64,000 nt of DNA from AP-15 sp963789025 (GTDB lineage: Bacteria > Pseudomonadota > Alphaproteobacteria > ATCC43930 > CGMCC-115725): the NCBI GenBank assembly GCA_963789025.1, contig CAWBIT010000008.1, forward strand, positions 310,001-374,000, in the 5' to 3' direction. Below the pieces are notes generated by a model, which was not told the DNA's origin, searched no databases, and saw nothing but the letters and a program-made list of their open reading frames with translations. Position numbers and translations under genes: made by a program. Positions 26,710 through 36,175 of this stretch are shown piece after piece; the stretch's first letter is position 1, and each line of letters starts with the position of its first letter.

Positions 26710-27986
26710 TTCTGGTTATGCACAGGCGGGCGGCGCAGCGCCCAGAACGCGACACAGCCGCAGAGATAGAACAGGATAGATAGCAGGAAGGCGAGGCGAT
26801 AACTGCCGGAGAGGTCGAAAATCCACCCCGCGCCCCAGGCGCCGGCAGCGGAGCCGATACCGCTGCCGATCGTGATTACGCCGAGGATCGTGCCGAGCCG
26901 GCCGCCGGGAAACAGATCGGCGGTCTTGGCGGTGATCGCCGGGCCGCGGGCGCCCCAGGTCAGGCCGAAAAAGCAGGCGTGCAGCCATAACAGCCAGTGC
27001 TGATCGGGGCTGGCGATCAGCAACGCGCAGACGACGCCGATAATCGAGATGCCATAGGCGAGGATTGCCGACCATTCGCGCCCGATATAGTCCGACAACG
27101 TGCCGGTAACGATCGTTCCACCGATGGCGAGGAAGCTGCCGAGACCGAGCACTCCCGCCGCGTAGAGCTTGTCGAACCCAACATTAACGGCAAAGGCGAG
27201 CTGGTGCAGCGAGACCAGAAAGCTGCCGAGACCGGTGAACAAATACACTGCGAACAGCAGCCAGAAATGCGGCGTGCGGATCGCGGCGCTCAGCGTCCAG
27301 TTCCCTGACGGCAGGGGCGCCTCGGGCGAGGCCCGGGACAGCGCGGCGGGTCCGCTCGAGACCGGGTAGCGGGCGGCACGGCGAAACAGCGCGGCGAGCA
27401 GCGGCATCGCAGCGGCGATGAAGGCCGCCTGCGCCCAATAACTCTCTCGCCATCCGATCGTCGATATCAGGTACTGAACGACCGGCGCCGAGGTCGCTCG
27501 CCCGAAACCGTTGGCCGACTGGACGATCGAGATCGCCATACCGCGGTGCCGCACGAATTGGCGCGACAGCAATGGCACGAAGACCACCAGACCCAGGCAG
27601 TTGGCCCCGATCGTCATGACGATCCCATAGAACAGGACGTCCTGCCACAGCGCGGAGATCAGCGCGCTGCCGACGAGGCCGGAAAACAGCAGAACTCCGC
27701 CGAGCACCAGCAGGCGGCGCGGCCCGAGCCGGTCGACCAGCGCACCAACCAATGGCGAGCTCCCGCCGGCAACGAGCTGCGAGACCGAGTAGGCGATCGA
27801 AGTCTCGGCGCGGCTCCAGCGGAACTCCTCGATGAAGGCCAGCAGGAACACGGCGTAGGAATGCATGATGCCGGCGCTGACCGTGAACGCGGCGAACGCT
27901 CCTGCGAGCATCAGCCACGCTCCGCGCGAAGCCGATTTGTTTGTCGGCCCCTGGCGAGAGCGCCGTCGGATAAGGCTGATCGTCAC
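26676..27986 (-). CDS. Major facilitator superfamily transporter (monocarboxylate/oxalate-type)
   Basis: Inner-membrane transporter of 436 residues with twelve hydrophobic segments. LVGALVDRLGPRRLLVLGG between helices 2 and 3 is the MFS signature. MHSYAVFLLAFIEEFRWSRAETS at the first helix (quoted in part as SYAVFLLAF and EFRWSRAE) is typical of the MFS clade that includes oxalate/formate antiporter-like and MCT-like permeases. The final NSPRRHRGHGE is encoded by the palindromic repeat at 26641-26709, so the natural C-terminus was probably replaced or extended by repeat insertion. Substrate unknown; likely a carboxylic acid. Confidence 0.87.
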   Translation of the reverse strand: MTISLIRRRSRQGPTNKSASRGAWLMLAGAFAAFTVSAGIMHSYAVFLLAFIEEFRWSRAETSIAYSVSQLVAGGSSPLVGALVDRLGPRRLLVLGGVLLFSGLVGSALISALWQDVLFYGIVMTIGANCLGLVVFVPLLSRQFVRHRGMAISIVQSANGFGRATSAPVVQYLISTIGWRESYWAQAAFIAAAMPLLAALFRRAARYPVSSGPAALSRASPEAPLPSGNWTLSAAIRTPHFWLLFAVYLFTGLGSFLVSLHQLAFAVNVGFDKLYAAGVLGLGSFLAIGGTIVTGTLSDYIGREWSAILAYGISIIGVVCALLIASPDQHWLLWLHACFFGLTWGARGPAITAKTADLFPGGRLGTILGVITIGSGIGSAAGAWGAGWIFDLSGSYRLAFLLSILFYLCGCVAFWALRRPPVHNQNSPRRHRGHGE

Positions 27987-28080
27987 GAACTAGGCAGCCT
28001 CCTCGCGCGAATCCAGGTTCGGCAGCGTAAACGTTAAAAGGTGGCGCGAGGAATGCGCTTTTTGATGACCTCAAAAGCAA

Positions 28081-28106
28081 ACCGGCGTTCCATCCGGAGC
28101 GCCGGT
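28081..28106 (-). terminator. Intrinsic-terminator-like hairpin
   Basis: An eleven-base stem (28081-28091 with 28096-28106, one G-T pair) closes a four-base ATCC loop. Read on the minus strand it is followed by TTGCTTTTG, so it could end transcription of the small gene at 28131-28451. Confidence 0.5.
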
Positions 28107-28130
28107 CATCGTTTGTTTATACTGATGGGC

Positions 28131-28451
28131 TCAGCGCTTGTCGGTTACGGGCGCTTCGACCGGCGGGTAGATGCGGACGTAATTGCGTCCGGTCTGAGTG
28201 GGGACCTTGCTCGGATCCCGCCACACCTCCCAATCCCGCTGCAGTTCGCCCGCCCCGCCGGTCGCGCTGGTAGTGGCCGGCCGATCTGCGGAGAACGACG
28301 CGGCATAGGGCTCGGCAAGCTGGTCGAAGCCCTTCCAGCCGGCTTGCCGCCAGCTCTCGGCGCGTTCCTCGTGAAGCGCAGCGGCGCCTGAGGCGCCCGT
28401 AAGTGACCCCGCAAACAAAGCCGCACGCTGGAAAGTTTCGTTAGCTCGCAT
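28131..28451 (-). CDS. Small hypothetical protein
   Basis: The 106-residue product belongs to no family I recognise. It has no signal peptide or membrane helix. The N-terminal 20 residues are mildly hydrophobic (AALFAGSLTGASGAAAL). The C-terminal part (RDWEVWRDPSKVPTQ, NYVRIYPPVEAP) is ordered-looking and basic/aromatic. Codon use is like that of its neighbours, and a terminator-like hairpin follows it at 28081-28106 on the same strand, which supports expression. The ribosome binding site is weak. A chance frame cannot be excluded. Confidence 0.45.
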   Translation of the reverse strand: MRANETFQRAALFAGSLTGASGAAALHEERAESWRQAGWKGFDQLAEPYAASFSADRPATTSATGGAGELQRDWEVWRDPSKVPTQTGRNYVRIYPPVEAPVTDKR

Positions 28452-28633
28452 CAGGATCGAGGATCACCTTAAAATCGCCTCTTTATGAGTGCAGACTTGC
28501 CAGATGGAGGATCCGTGACCGGGGCTCGGATCTGATGGGGCGCTACAACCAATCGACGAGTTGCCGCTGCAGACCCGCTGAAGGATCAGCGGCCTTAAAT
28601 ATTTAACTCAACTGAGAGCTGTGGGGACGCACA

Positions 28634-29611
28634 ATGCAGCAGAAGAGCTTTGGGAAACTCCCCCCGGTCTCCGCCCTCACCCTCGGCGGCGGCGGGCTCG
28701 GCATGGTCTGGGGAGAAACGACATTCGAGGAGTGCGTCGCCACCGTGCACGCAGCGGTCAATGCCGGGATCAACTGGATCGACCTCGCGCCGCGTTACGG
28801 GGACGGCAAGGCCGAGCTGGTGGTCGGCGAGGCTTTTGCGGGCCGGCTCCCCGAGGGCGTGCGGGTCACCAGCAAATGCAATCTCGGAAATCCGTCCTCC
28901 GCCGAGATCGAACCGCTGGTGCGGCAATCGATTGAAGGAAGTCTCGAGCGTCTGCGGCTGTCGCGTCTCGATCTGTTCTTTCTGCATTCGAATGTCGTCC
29001 CGGATGCGGACCACCTGGCGCGCCGGCCCGAGGCCGCCGGCCGCATGACGCTCTACGCGACCTTTGTCGAACATGTGCGCCCTCTTTTTGAGCGGCTGGT
29101 GGCCGAGGGTCTGATCGGTGCTTGGGGGCTGACCGGGATCGGTCATCCCGACACCATCATCAAGCTGTTCGGCGAGAGCCCAGGCCCGGCCGCGGTGCAG
29201 TGCATCGCCAATTTATTGGACTCGCCGGGGGGGCTGAAGTTCTTCGACGGGCCGGCGAAACCTCGCGCGGTCATGGCTGCGGCGCGGGCTAACGGAGTCG
29301 GTGTGATGGGCATCCGCGCGGTGCAGGCCGGGGCGCTGACCAGCGCTCTCGATCGGCCACTGCCCAACGACCACCCCGAAACGCGCGATTATGCGCGAGT
29401 CGCCGGCTTCCGGCGGCTCGCCGGCGAGTTGGGCGTCACTCCGGCCCTATTGGCGCATCGCTATGCGCTGTCGCTCGACATCGACACGCTCGTACTCGGC
29501 GTCAAGAACCGGCAGGAACTCGCAGAGTGCGTAGCCGCGGCTGAGGCCGGCCCGCTGACGCCGGAGTTGCTGGCCCGGATCGACCAGACGGTGGATCGGA
29601 AGGCTTGCTAG
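28634..29611 (+). CDS. Aldo/keto reductase
   Basis: NADPH-dependent (beta/alpha)8-barrel oxidoreductase of 325 residues. The catalytic tetrad is visible: Asp50 (NWIDLAPRYG), Tyr55, Lys81 (VTSKCN) and His118 (FFLHSN). LTLGGGGLGMVWG at the start and VLGVKNRQELAE near the end fit the family. It is less like the classical AKR1 members and closer to the bacterial L-fucose/galactose dehydrogenase-type group. Its last 110 bases overlap the 3' end of the convergent MFS gene. No pathway partners nearby. Confidence 0.87.
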   Translation: MQQKSFGKLPPVSALTLGGGGLGMVWGETTFEECVATVHAAVNAGINWIDLAPRYGDGKAELVVGEAFAGRLPEGVRVTSKCNLGNPSSAEIEPLVRQSIEGSLERLRLSRLDLFFLHSNVVPDADHLARRPEAAGRMTLYATFVEHVRPLFERLVAEGLIGAWGLTGIGHPDTIIKLFGESPGPAAVQCIANLLDSPGGLKFFDGPAKPRAVMAAARANGVGVMGIRAVQAGALTSALDRPLPNDHPETRDYARVAGFRRLAGELGVTPALLAHRYALSLDIDTLVLGVKNRQELAECVAAAEAGPLTPELLARIDQTVDRKAC

Positions 29612-30875
29612 ATTGAAGCCCCGCCAGCGAGCCGAACGCAGTCGCCGCAAAGAGGCCGGCGGAGGCGATGACCACGGCCAACACGAGCGGATTTCCATTG
29701 CCTCCGAGCGAAAGCGCGGCAGTCGCCCCGGCGGCTCCGATCATCTGGGTAAAGCTCGCCAAACCCGAGGCCGCGCCGACGATGCCGACCTTGGCCCCAA
29801 GGCTGCCGGCAACTGCGTTGGGCGTGATGAGCCCGCTACCGCAACAAATCAGGACCATCGGACCGACGATCGCATAAGGGCTGCCAAACCGCAGCGCTGC
29901 GAGCGCCACCATTGCGAAGCCGGCGGGGATCAGCACCGCGCTGCCGATGGCGATAAGATGGTCGACGCCGAGGCGCCGCGTCAGCCGATTGGACAGAAAG
30001 CTGCCGACGAGAAAACCAATCGGCGGAAGCGAAGCGTAGTAGCCGTAATCTTGCGGAGGTATGGCAAGGCCGATGATCAACACCGCCGGCGCGCCGGCGG
30101 TAAAGATGTGAAAACCCGCATGGGCGCCTGCGGCCGTAAGCGCATACGCCGCAAAGCGCCGGGTTTGGAGCAAACTGCGATAGCTGGCCAGCATCGTTCT
30201 GGTGAGCAATGCCGTGGTTTCGGGTCGTGCGGGCCACTCCCTGGGAAATGACTCCGGCAAATATCGCAGGACCAGTGCAAGAGCCACAACGGCTAAGATC
30301 GCGACTGCGGCGAAATTCGCCCGCCAACCAATCCATGCCTGCAAATAGCCGCCGGGGATCGGCGCGAAGGCCTGTAAGAGAGTAAGGACGATCGATAGCC
30401 CTGCGATGATCTGAGCGGCGCCATCCTCGCCGTAGAGGTCGCGAATGATGGCCCGGCCGACAACCATGCCCCCCGAAAGACCGATCCCTTGCAGGACGCG
30501 GGCGCCGATCAGGAATCCGATCGTCGGGCTCGCGGCACAGAGGATACTGCCGAGCGTACTCAAGGAGATGCCGAGGATCATCGTCCGTCTGCGCCCGTAT
30601 CGGTCGGATAAGGGCCCGAGCACGACCATGCTCACCGCAAAGGCTGCGAGATAAGCGACGAAGGTCAATTGCACGCGGGACACCGAAGTTTCGAGCGCGC
30701 TGGCGATCGCTGGGACCGACGGGACGTAGATAGTCGACGCGACCTGCCCCAGAGAGCAGGCGATGGTCAGGGTCAGCAGTAGAAGGCGACGGCTCGCATT
30801 GTTAAACTCGTTTGCTTCGCCGAGATTGTTGCTGAGTAAATTTAGCAAGCGAACTCTCTCGTAAGGAGTGAGCAA
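29502..30875 (-). CDS. MFS drug-resistance transporter, Bcr/CflA type
   Basis: Inner-membrane proton-driven exporter with twelve hydrophobic segments. The helix 2-3 loop reads VVLGPLSDRYGRRRTMILG, and ARVLQGIGLSGGMVVGRAIIRD in helices 4-5 is typical of the Bcr/CflA subfamily (quoted motif GRAIIRD). The start is uncertain: a TTG at 30875 has no proper spacer, while TTG 30848 follows AGAGAG by five bases; no ATG lies before the first helix. The last 38 residues after FGSLAG are rich in Ser/Pro/Arg and encoded opposite the aldo/keto reductase gene, an unusually long convergent overlap. Confidence 0.83.
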   Translation of the reverse strand: MLTPYERVRLLNLLSNNLGEANEFNNASRRLLLLTLTIACSLGQVASTIYVPSVPAIASALETSVSRVQLTFVAYLAAFAVSMVVLGPLSDRYGRRRTMILGISLSTLGSILCAASPTIGFLIGARVLQGIGLSGGMVVGRAIIRDLYGEDGAAQIIAGLSIVLTLLQAFAPIPGGYLQAWIGWRANFAAVAILAVVALALVLRYLPESFPREWPARPETTALLTRTMLASYRSLLQTRRFAAYALTAAGAHAGFHIFTAGAPAVLIIGLAIPPQDYGYYASLPPIGFLVGSFLSNRLTRRLGVDHLIAIGSAVLIPAGFAMVALAALRFGSPYAIVGPMVLICCGSGLITPNAVAGSLGAKVGIVGAASGLASFTQMIGAAGATAALSLGGNGNPLVLAVVIASAGLFAATAFGSLAGLQSSKPSDPPSGRSGPATPASAGRPQPRLRTLRVPAGS

Positions 30876-31148
30876 CTCCTAGATCTCTGGCTCGGGGATC
30901 GCCGAGGAGTGCTGCTTTGCACAGGTCGGAACTGTCGGAGGTGCTCAAGCCGACCGACCGGGCAGATATAGTCGGAGTCGGACTCTTGCCCTAACGCTTT
31001 GCTAACAAATCGCTGCCGACAGGGCGGAATGACGCTTTTTTGACGCGCGTCGGATTAACCTTAAATGACGAGGGAGTGCGCCCGGCTCGCGTTCGCGAAC
31101 GCTTCTCCTGGCATCTGCTGCACCTTATCGAAAAGAAAGGGAGACCCG

Positions 31149-32315
31149 ATGATAATTCGCGATTTTGGCTCGATTGCCAACAGCGATGCGAGGGTCATTT
31201 TCGCGACGGTGTCTTGGGAGAATTGCGAATACCCCGAACAGGAACTCATCTTCGAAACTCGCGATGACCGGCTCGATCACGCGGCTGACGAGCCTTGCGC
31301 AGACGCCTTCTTATCGGCGTGTTTTCCTCTTGCCGCAGCGCACGGAGAGTCGAGGGTCCGAATCGAGGGTCAACCTTGCCCGATGCTGGTCGAAGGCCTT
31401 TATACGGCTCACGCTTGGTGGACAAGTTGGGGTGGGCCATCCGAGATGCCCTCGATCGAAACTTTTGGTCGGCGCGTCCGCCGAGGATTCACCGATGATA
31501 GGCGGGGCATCGCATTTCTCTCAGGCGGTGTCGACAGCCTTCATATGCTGATGCGCAACCATCGGCTTTATCGACGGGAGGACCCGGCCTACATCCGCGA
31601 CGCTCTCTTCATCCATGGGTTTGATATCGGGAAACGTGCGCGGGACCTGGAGGACGAGCGCTTTCGCACGGCTCTGCGACATCTGCAACCGTTAGCCGCA
31701 GAGGCCGGCCTGCGACTGATCTCGTGCCGCACCAACCTACGTCACCTGCCGTCGAAGCCTGATTTCTGGTATTATCGGCACAACGGGGCGGCACTGGCTG
31801 CTGTCGGCCATGCGGCAATCTTCGGGACAGCGTTTCTGTTTATCGGCGCCTCGCATGACATCGCCAATCCTGTCCCGATCGGATCGCACCCGGCAGTGGA
31901 CGGCCTATTCTCGAGCCAACGCGTCACCGTCATTCATGACGGTGCGCGCTACGCCCGGTTTCAAAAGGTGCGTGAGCTGTCAAGTTGGCCGACCGCGCTT
32001 GCCGCCTTGCGGGTCTGTCCGAGCAATCCGGGCAATGAGCTGAACTGCGGGGTTTGCGAAAAATGCTTGCGCACTCGCCTCGAGTTGTTGGCCGCAGGGG
32101 TCGAGGAAACTCCGGCCCTCGGTCCGAGCCTCACCCCGATCGAGCTGTGGAACAATCTCGGGCCGGTCGGCGACCGAGCAGTTACCTACGAGGATCTATT
32201 GGCGCCGCTCCGGGCTCGCGGGCTCACGGCGCTTTGCAAGGTACTCGAGAAAAAAATCAAAGCGTACCGGGAAGGAGACGGATATCGTAACCCGGGCCTG
32301 CCTCAGGATGGTTAA
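31149..32315 (+). CDS. QueC-like PP-loop ATPase with a zinc-binding cysteine cluster
   Basis: The 388-residue protein has an N-type ATP pyrophosphatase loop, SGGVDS at residues 125-130. It also has a four-cysteine cluster C290-x9-C300-x2-C303-x2-C306 followed by LRTRLEL. That spacing is close to the zinc site of QueC (7-cyano-7-deazaguanine synthase). It is much longer than QueC (about 230 residues), with an extra N-terminal domain of 110 residues. The GFDIGKRARDLEDERF segment replaces the usual QueC core. A nucleobase- or carboxylate-activating amide/nitrile-forming step is likely; the substrate is unknown. AAAGGGAG five bases before ATG 31149 fixes the start. It precedes the regulator gene at 32397 by 81 bases. 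Confidence 0.7.
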   Translation: MIIRDFGSIANSDARVIFATVSWENCEYPEQELIFETRDDRLDHAADEPCADAFLSACFPLAAAHGESRVRIEGQPCPMLVEGLYTAHAWWTSWGGPSEMPSIETFGRRVRRGFTDDRRGIAFLSGGVDSLHMLMRNHRLYRREDPAYIRDALFIHGFDIGKRARDLEDERFRTALRHLQPLAAEAGLRLISCRTNLRHLPSKPDFWYYRHNGAALAAVGHAAIFGTAFLFIGASHDIANPVPIGSHPAVDGLFSSQRVTVIHDGARYARFQKVRELSSWPTALAALRVCPSNPGNELNCGVCEKCLRTRLELLAAGVEETPALGPSLTPIELWNNLGPVGDRAVTYEDLLAPLRARGLTALCKVLEKKIKAYREGDGYRNPGLPQDG

Positions 32316-32396
32316 GAACGGAGCGGACTTGGAGTTGAATCATTACCTCATACCCCCCTTCCGTGGCGCCGCTAACAGTATATTGGGACGGTTGCG

Positions 32397-34481
32397 ATGA
32401 CGTTGTCGGTCAGCATTCTCGGGCCTCTGGTGATCGAGAATGGCGATTGTCGGCTCGGGAAAGTCCCGAAGAAAGCACGCGCTTTGCTTGCCTTTCTTGC
32501 GGCCCAGGCAGGCCAGCCGGTGACTCGCGAGCGATTGGCCGACCTGCTGTGGCCGTATCAGGGCTCGGAGCAAGCTCGTCATAGCCTACGGAATTGCCTG
32601 TTGGAGCTGCGCAAGGCATTGGGGCGGGGAACAGACGCTTACTTAGCCGCCGATTTCGCCAATTGCCGGATCCAGGACGCCATCGTCGACCTTGTTCAGT
32701 TTGAGCGACTGTCGCGTTCACAGCACCGTTGTGACCTGCAGGCGGCCGCCGATTTGTACCGCGGGGAACTCCTCGCTGATTTCGATATAAATTCCGAGCC
32801 GTTCCAAGAATGGTTGGCGGCGGAGCGCGACCGCACTCTCGCGATGGTCTGCGATATCTTGCATCGATTGAGCGCGCAGCAGGATGCAGCCGGCGAGCAC
32901 GACGCCGCAATACAATCAGGCCGACAACTCGTTTTTCTCGACCCGCTCTCGGAATTCGGACAGCGCGCGCTGATTCGCGCCTATGCACACGCCGGGCGGC
33001 GCGGTGAAGCGCTGCGCCAATATAGGAGCTGCGCCGAGACCTTGAAGCGCGAACTGGGTGTCGCACCGGACGTCGAGACGCAGTCGCTGGCGAATGAGAT
33101 CTCGCGTTCGAGCACTGCTAGGGAGCACAATCCGCCCGAGTTCCCGGCAGAAGATGGCGATCCCATTGCGCGGGTCGGCGCATCGGATCGTTCGCCCGGG
33201 CGTCGTGTCCCACCGCAGGTCGATGTTCCAAACCAAGGCACGGCAAAACCGCGCTGGCCTTGTCTGTTGCCGAACATTGCCGTGGCCGTTGCACCAGTGC
33301 GCAACCTGACCGGCGATCCCGACCAACAATATTTGGTGGAAGCCTTTACCGAGGACCTCGTCACCGACCTGCTTCGGCACGGACGCGGGCTCTCGCTGAA
33401 GCCGCTGGGAGACGATCGTGGTCCCCCGGACAACGGCAACCGGATATCCGAACGCGGCTATGATTACATCGTCACCGGCAGTGCCCAAACCAGCGCGCCC
33501 GGCTTGCTGCGGGTGAACATGCGAATAACCGATGCGGCAACCTCGGAGTACCTTTGGGCCGGTCGGCACGAATTCAAGTCCGAGGACCTCGCTCCGATTC
33601 AGACGAGGATCACCCGACGGATATCGCGAGAACTCCACGTCCTGCTCCTTCAAGCGGCGAGCCGCAGGGCTTTGGCTACATCGGGTCTAGATCTCGGGGT
33701 TACCGAGTGTCTGTCCGAGGCGTCGAGTGCTCTGAAGGGCAAGGTCACGCCGGAGCTCACTGCCCAGGCCCAGACAGCGTACCTGACCGCGCTGGCCCAC
33801 GATCCGCGCAATGTAGAAGCGCTTACCGGCTTGGCGCTCACCTGTCAGAATTTCGTCAGCAATCCGTGGTGGGGTGATCCCCGGGCTGCCGCAGCGGCGT
33901 CCGATCTTGGGCGCGAGGCAGTCGCGATCGCATTGGACCTGGCACCCGGTCACGCAGTGGCGAAGCTCATCCAAGGGATGCTCTACTCGGCGGCAGGACA
34001 GTTGGAGCTGGCGGAACGCGCGTTTGCGCAGACCCTCGGAATGGATCACGGGTTGGGAGCTGCGCATGGGTTCGCCGGATACAATGCCGCCCTTCTCGGT
34101 CGGGCCGAGGAGACGTGGCCGGCGATTGAGCGGGCGATGAGCCTCGATCAGAGCGATCGACGACACAGTATCTGGTTCTGTTTTGGCGGATTTGCCGAGT
34201 TGCTGCTCGGCCGAAGCGAAGCGGCGATCGAGCTTCTCCGGAAATCGCTGGACCGCAATCCCGGCTACGGGTTCGCGCAACTTTTCTTAATGGCGGCGCT
34301 CTCCGTGCTCGGTCGTGACGCCGAGGCCGCCGAGACCGCCGCATCATTCCGCAAGCAATATCCGGATTACCGTACTACTACATTCGAGCAGCTGTGGTTG
34401 TCGCGTTCAGGTTCTTCGACCTACCGCGCCCAAATTCATCCACTTTTCGAGAGGATTCGCACTCTCGGCGTGGCGAACTGA
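32397..34481 (+). CDS. BTAD-type transcriptional regulator with TolB-like and TPR domains
   Basis: A 694-residue regulator. Residues 1-95 form an OmpR-like winged helix (ILGPLVIENG, then RERLADLLWPYQG and RHSLRNCLLELRKALG). Residues about 96-245 are the BTAD (bacterial transcriptional activation) TPR-like domain (ADLYRGELLADF, RALIRAYAHAGRRGEALRQY region). After a disordered linker, residues about 290-415 resemble a TolB/FlgO-like N-terminal domain (VAVAPVRNLTGDPDQQ). The remainder consists of TPR repeats with the signature SNPWWGDPR. The fusion of a SARP-like DNA-binding part to TolB/TPR suggests a one-component regulator sensing a periplasmic-type or metabolic signal. Close relatives are at 34491 and 47386. 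Confidence 0.82.
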   Translation: MTLSVSILGPLVIENGDCRLGKVPKKARALLAFLAAQAGQPVTRERLADLLWPYQGSEQARHSLRNCLLELRKALGRGTDAYLAADFANCRIQDAIVDLVQFERLSRSQHRCDLQAAADLYRGELLADFDINSEPFQEWLAAERDRTLAMVCDILHRLSAQQDAAGEHDAAIQSGRQLVFLDPLSEFGQRALIRAYAHAGRRGEALRQYRSCAETLKRELGVAPDVETQSLANEISRSSTAREHNPPEFPAEDGDPIARVGASDRSPGRRVPPQVDVPNQGTAKPRWPCLLPNIAVAVAPVRNLTGDPDQQYLVEAFTEDLVTDLLRHGRGLSLKPLGDDRGPPDNGNRISERGYDYIVTGSAQTSAPGLLRVNMRITDAATSEYLWAGRHEFKSEDLAPIQTRITRRISRELHVLLLQAASRRALATSGLDLGVTECLSEASSALKGKVTPELTAQAQTAYLTALAHDPRNVEALTGLALTCQNFVSNPWWGDPRAAAAASDLGREAVAIALDLAPGHAVAKLIQGMLYSAAGQLELAERAFAQTLGMDHGLGAAHGFAGYNAALLGRAEETWPAIERAMSLDQSDRRHSIWFCFGGFAELLLGRSEAAIELLRKSLDRNPGYGFAQLFLMAALSVLGRDAEAAETAASFRKQYPDYRTTTFEQLWLSRSGSSTYRAQIHPLFERIRTLGVAN

Positions 34482-34490
34482 GTCTCGCCC

Positions 34491-35855
34491 ATGGGCCGTC
34501 GAAAAATCCTTCCCTGCACCACTAACTCCCGAGCGGCACAACATGCCGCGGCCCCCCGGCATGCGCCAGCTCGGTCATCGCCGCGGCGAGACGGCGGGGC
34601 GTTGGGGGCACCAGAGGCCGAACGCGCAGCAATGCCATGGCCCTGTTTGCTGTCAAGCATTGCCGTAGGGGTAGCGCCGTTGCGCAATCTGACCGGCGAT
34701 ACCGACCAAGCGAGCCTTTTGGACGCTTTCACGAGCGACCTCACCGCCGACCTCACGCGGCACGGTCGTGGTTTTTCACTACAACGCTTGGCCAAGGAGC
34801 CGGCCAACCCCGCCGCGCGAGCCGAGGCCGACGTTAAATATTTTGTAACCGGCAGCGCGCAGCGCGGTGGTCCCGGGATGCTGCGTATCAATGTCCGGAT
34901 CACCGATGCGGCGACCTCTGAGTACCTTTGGGCCCGTCGATTCGAATTCGACGCCGACGAGGCCGTGCCTGTGCAGGCCAAGATCATCCGGCGGATTTCT
35001 CGAGAGCTGCATATTCTGCTTCTCCAACAAGAAGTTGGACGAGTCGTATGCGAATTGGGCGCCGGTCACGAGCTCGATGAATGTCTTTCCAGCGCGGCGA
35101 CTGCCCTCGAGGGAGAGCTGCGGCCGGACCTGACGGCTGAGGCACAGCGATGGTACCTGGCCGCGCTGGCCGACGACCCACGTAACGTGGAGGCGCTCGT
35201 CGGTCTGGCCCGGACTTGCCAAGAGCTGGTCAGCAATCCGTGGTGGGGCGATCCGCTCGCTGCCTCGGTGGCCTCCGATCTCGGGCGCGAAGTAGTCGCG
35301 ATCGCATTGAAGCTTGCGCCAGGGGCGGCCGATGCGCATTGTGTCCAAGGGATGTTGCACTCTGCCGCCGGCAAATTGGACGAGGCCGCTCTTGCATTCG
35401 AGCGGGCACTGACGATGGATCAGGGTTTGGCAATCGCCCACGGTTTCGCCGCTTACAATGCTGCCTTTCTCGGCAGTGCCGGAAATACGCTGCCGGCCAT
35501 CGAACGTGCGATGCGTCTCGACCGAGCCGACCGGCGGCACAGCATCTGGTTTTTCTTCGGCGGGTTTGCCGAATTGCTCGTGGGGCGCACCGACGCGTCG
35601 ATTGCCTTGCTCCGGAAATCTTTGGAACGCAACAGCAGTTACGGCAGTGCGCGAATGTTCCTGATCGCGGCCTTATCGCTTAGTGGCCAATATCGCGAAG
35701 CGGCCGCGGCCGCCGCGTCGTTCCGCCAGCAATATCCCGACGGCCCCGCGGGAGCGTGCGAGCAGTTGTGGCTATCGCGTTCGCGATCCGCAACCTACCG
35801 AGCCCAGATCCTTCCGGTATTCGATACAATCCGGAGTCTCGGGGTGGGAACCTGA
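34491..35855 (+). CDS. TolB/TPR protein, relative of the BTAD regulator lacking the DNA-binding half
   Basis: The 454-residue product aligns along its length with residues about 280-694 of the gene upstream (shared VAPLRNLTGDTDQ, ITDAATSEYLWA, SNPWWGDP, AFLGSAGNT, RRHSIWFFFGGFAELL). It has no winged-helix or BTAD domain. Its first 45 residues are basic and low-complexity, so the true start may be ATG 34635 (MPWPCLLSS). It lies nine bases after the previous stop and is probably co-transcribed. It may be a partner or competitor of the full-length regulators, or a truncated duplicate that retained an intact frame. Coding looks genuine throughout the TPR part. Confidence 0.72.
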   Translation: MGRRKILPCTTNSRAAQHAAAPRHAPARSSPRRDGGALGAPEAERAAMPWPCLLSSIAVGVAPLRNLTGDTDQASLLDAFTSDLTADLTRHGRGFSLQRLAKEPANPAARAEADVKYFVTGSAQRGGPGMLRINVRITDAATSEYLWARRFEFDADEAVPVQAKIIRRISRELHILLLQQEVGRVVCELGAGHELDECLSSAATALEGELRPDLTAEAQRWYLAALADDPRNVEALVGLARTCQELVSNPWWGDPLAASVASDLGREVVAIALKLAPGAADAHCVQGMLHSAAGKLDEAALAFERALTMDQGLAIAHGFAAYNAAFLGSAGNTLPAIERAMRLDRADRRHSIWFFFGGFAELLVGRTDASIALLRKSLERNSSYGSARMFLIAALSLSGQYREAAAAAASFRQQYPDGPAGACEQLWLSRSRSATYRAQILPVFDTIRSLGVGT

Positions 35856-36175
35856 TCGCCGCGCACACACCTCGAAGCAGCGGCGACGATGTACCGGGCG
35901 GCAACCTGCGGCACATCTTTGCATCTTAACTACAGAGCAACCGCCACCTCACGTCTTGCGACCGCACTTCTCCGGGCGGCGCATTCCCGCAGCCGGCCGC
36001 GTTCCCATTGCGCACAATCTAATAAAATAATCGCAAAAGGCGCTTTTCTGACGGTGGCTTGGACAGCCCGCTGACAGAGACGCGGTTAATCTGCGCGTCG
36101 GCTGAGTGGCGATAGAAATCGCCTTTGGCACACACTGGCGATCGGGCCAGGCCTCACTGCTAGAAGGAACTTGAA
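35856..36175. other. Spacer upstream of the pilin gene
   Basis: About 320 bases holding the presumed promoter of the Tad pilus operon. An A/T-rich stretch (TAATAAAATAATCG near 36019-36032) stands out in high-GC DNA, and GAAGGAAC just before 36176 is the pilin ribosome binding site. No frame or repeat of note. Confidence 0.5.
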
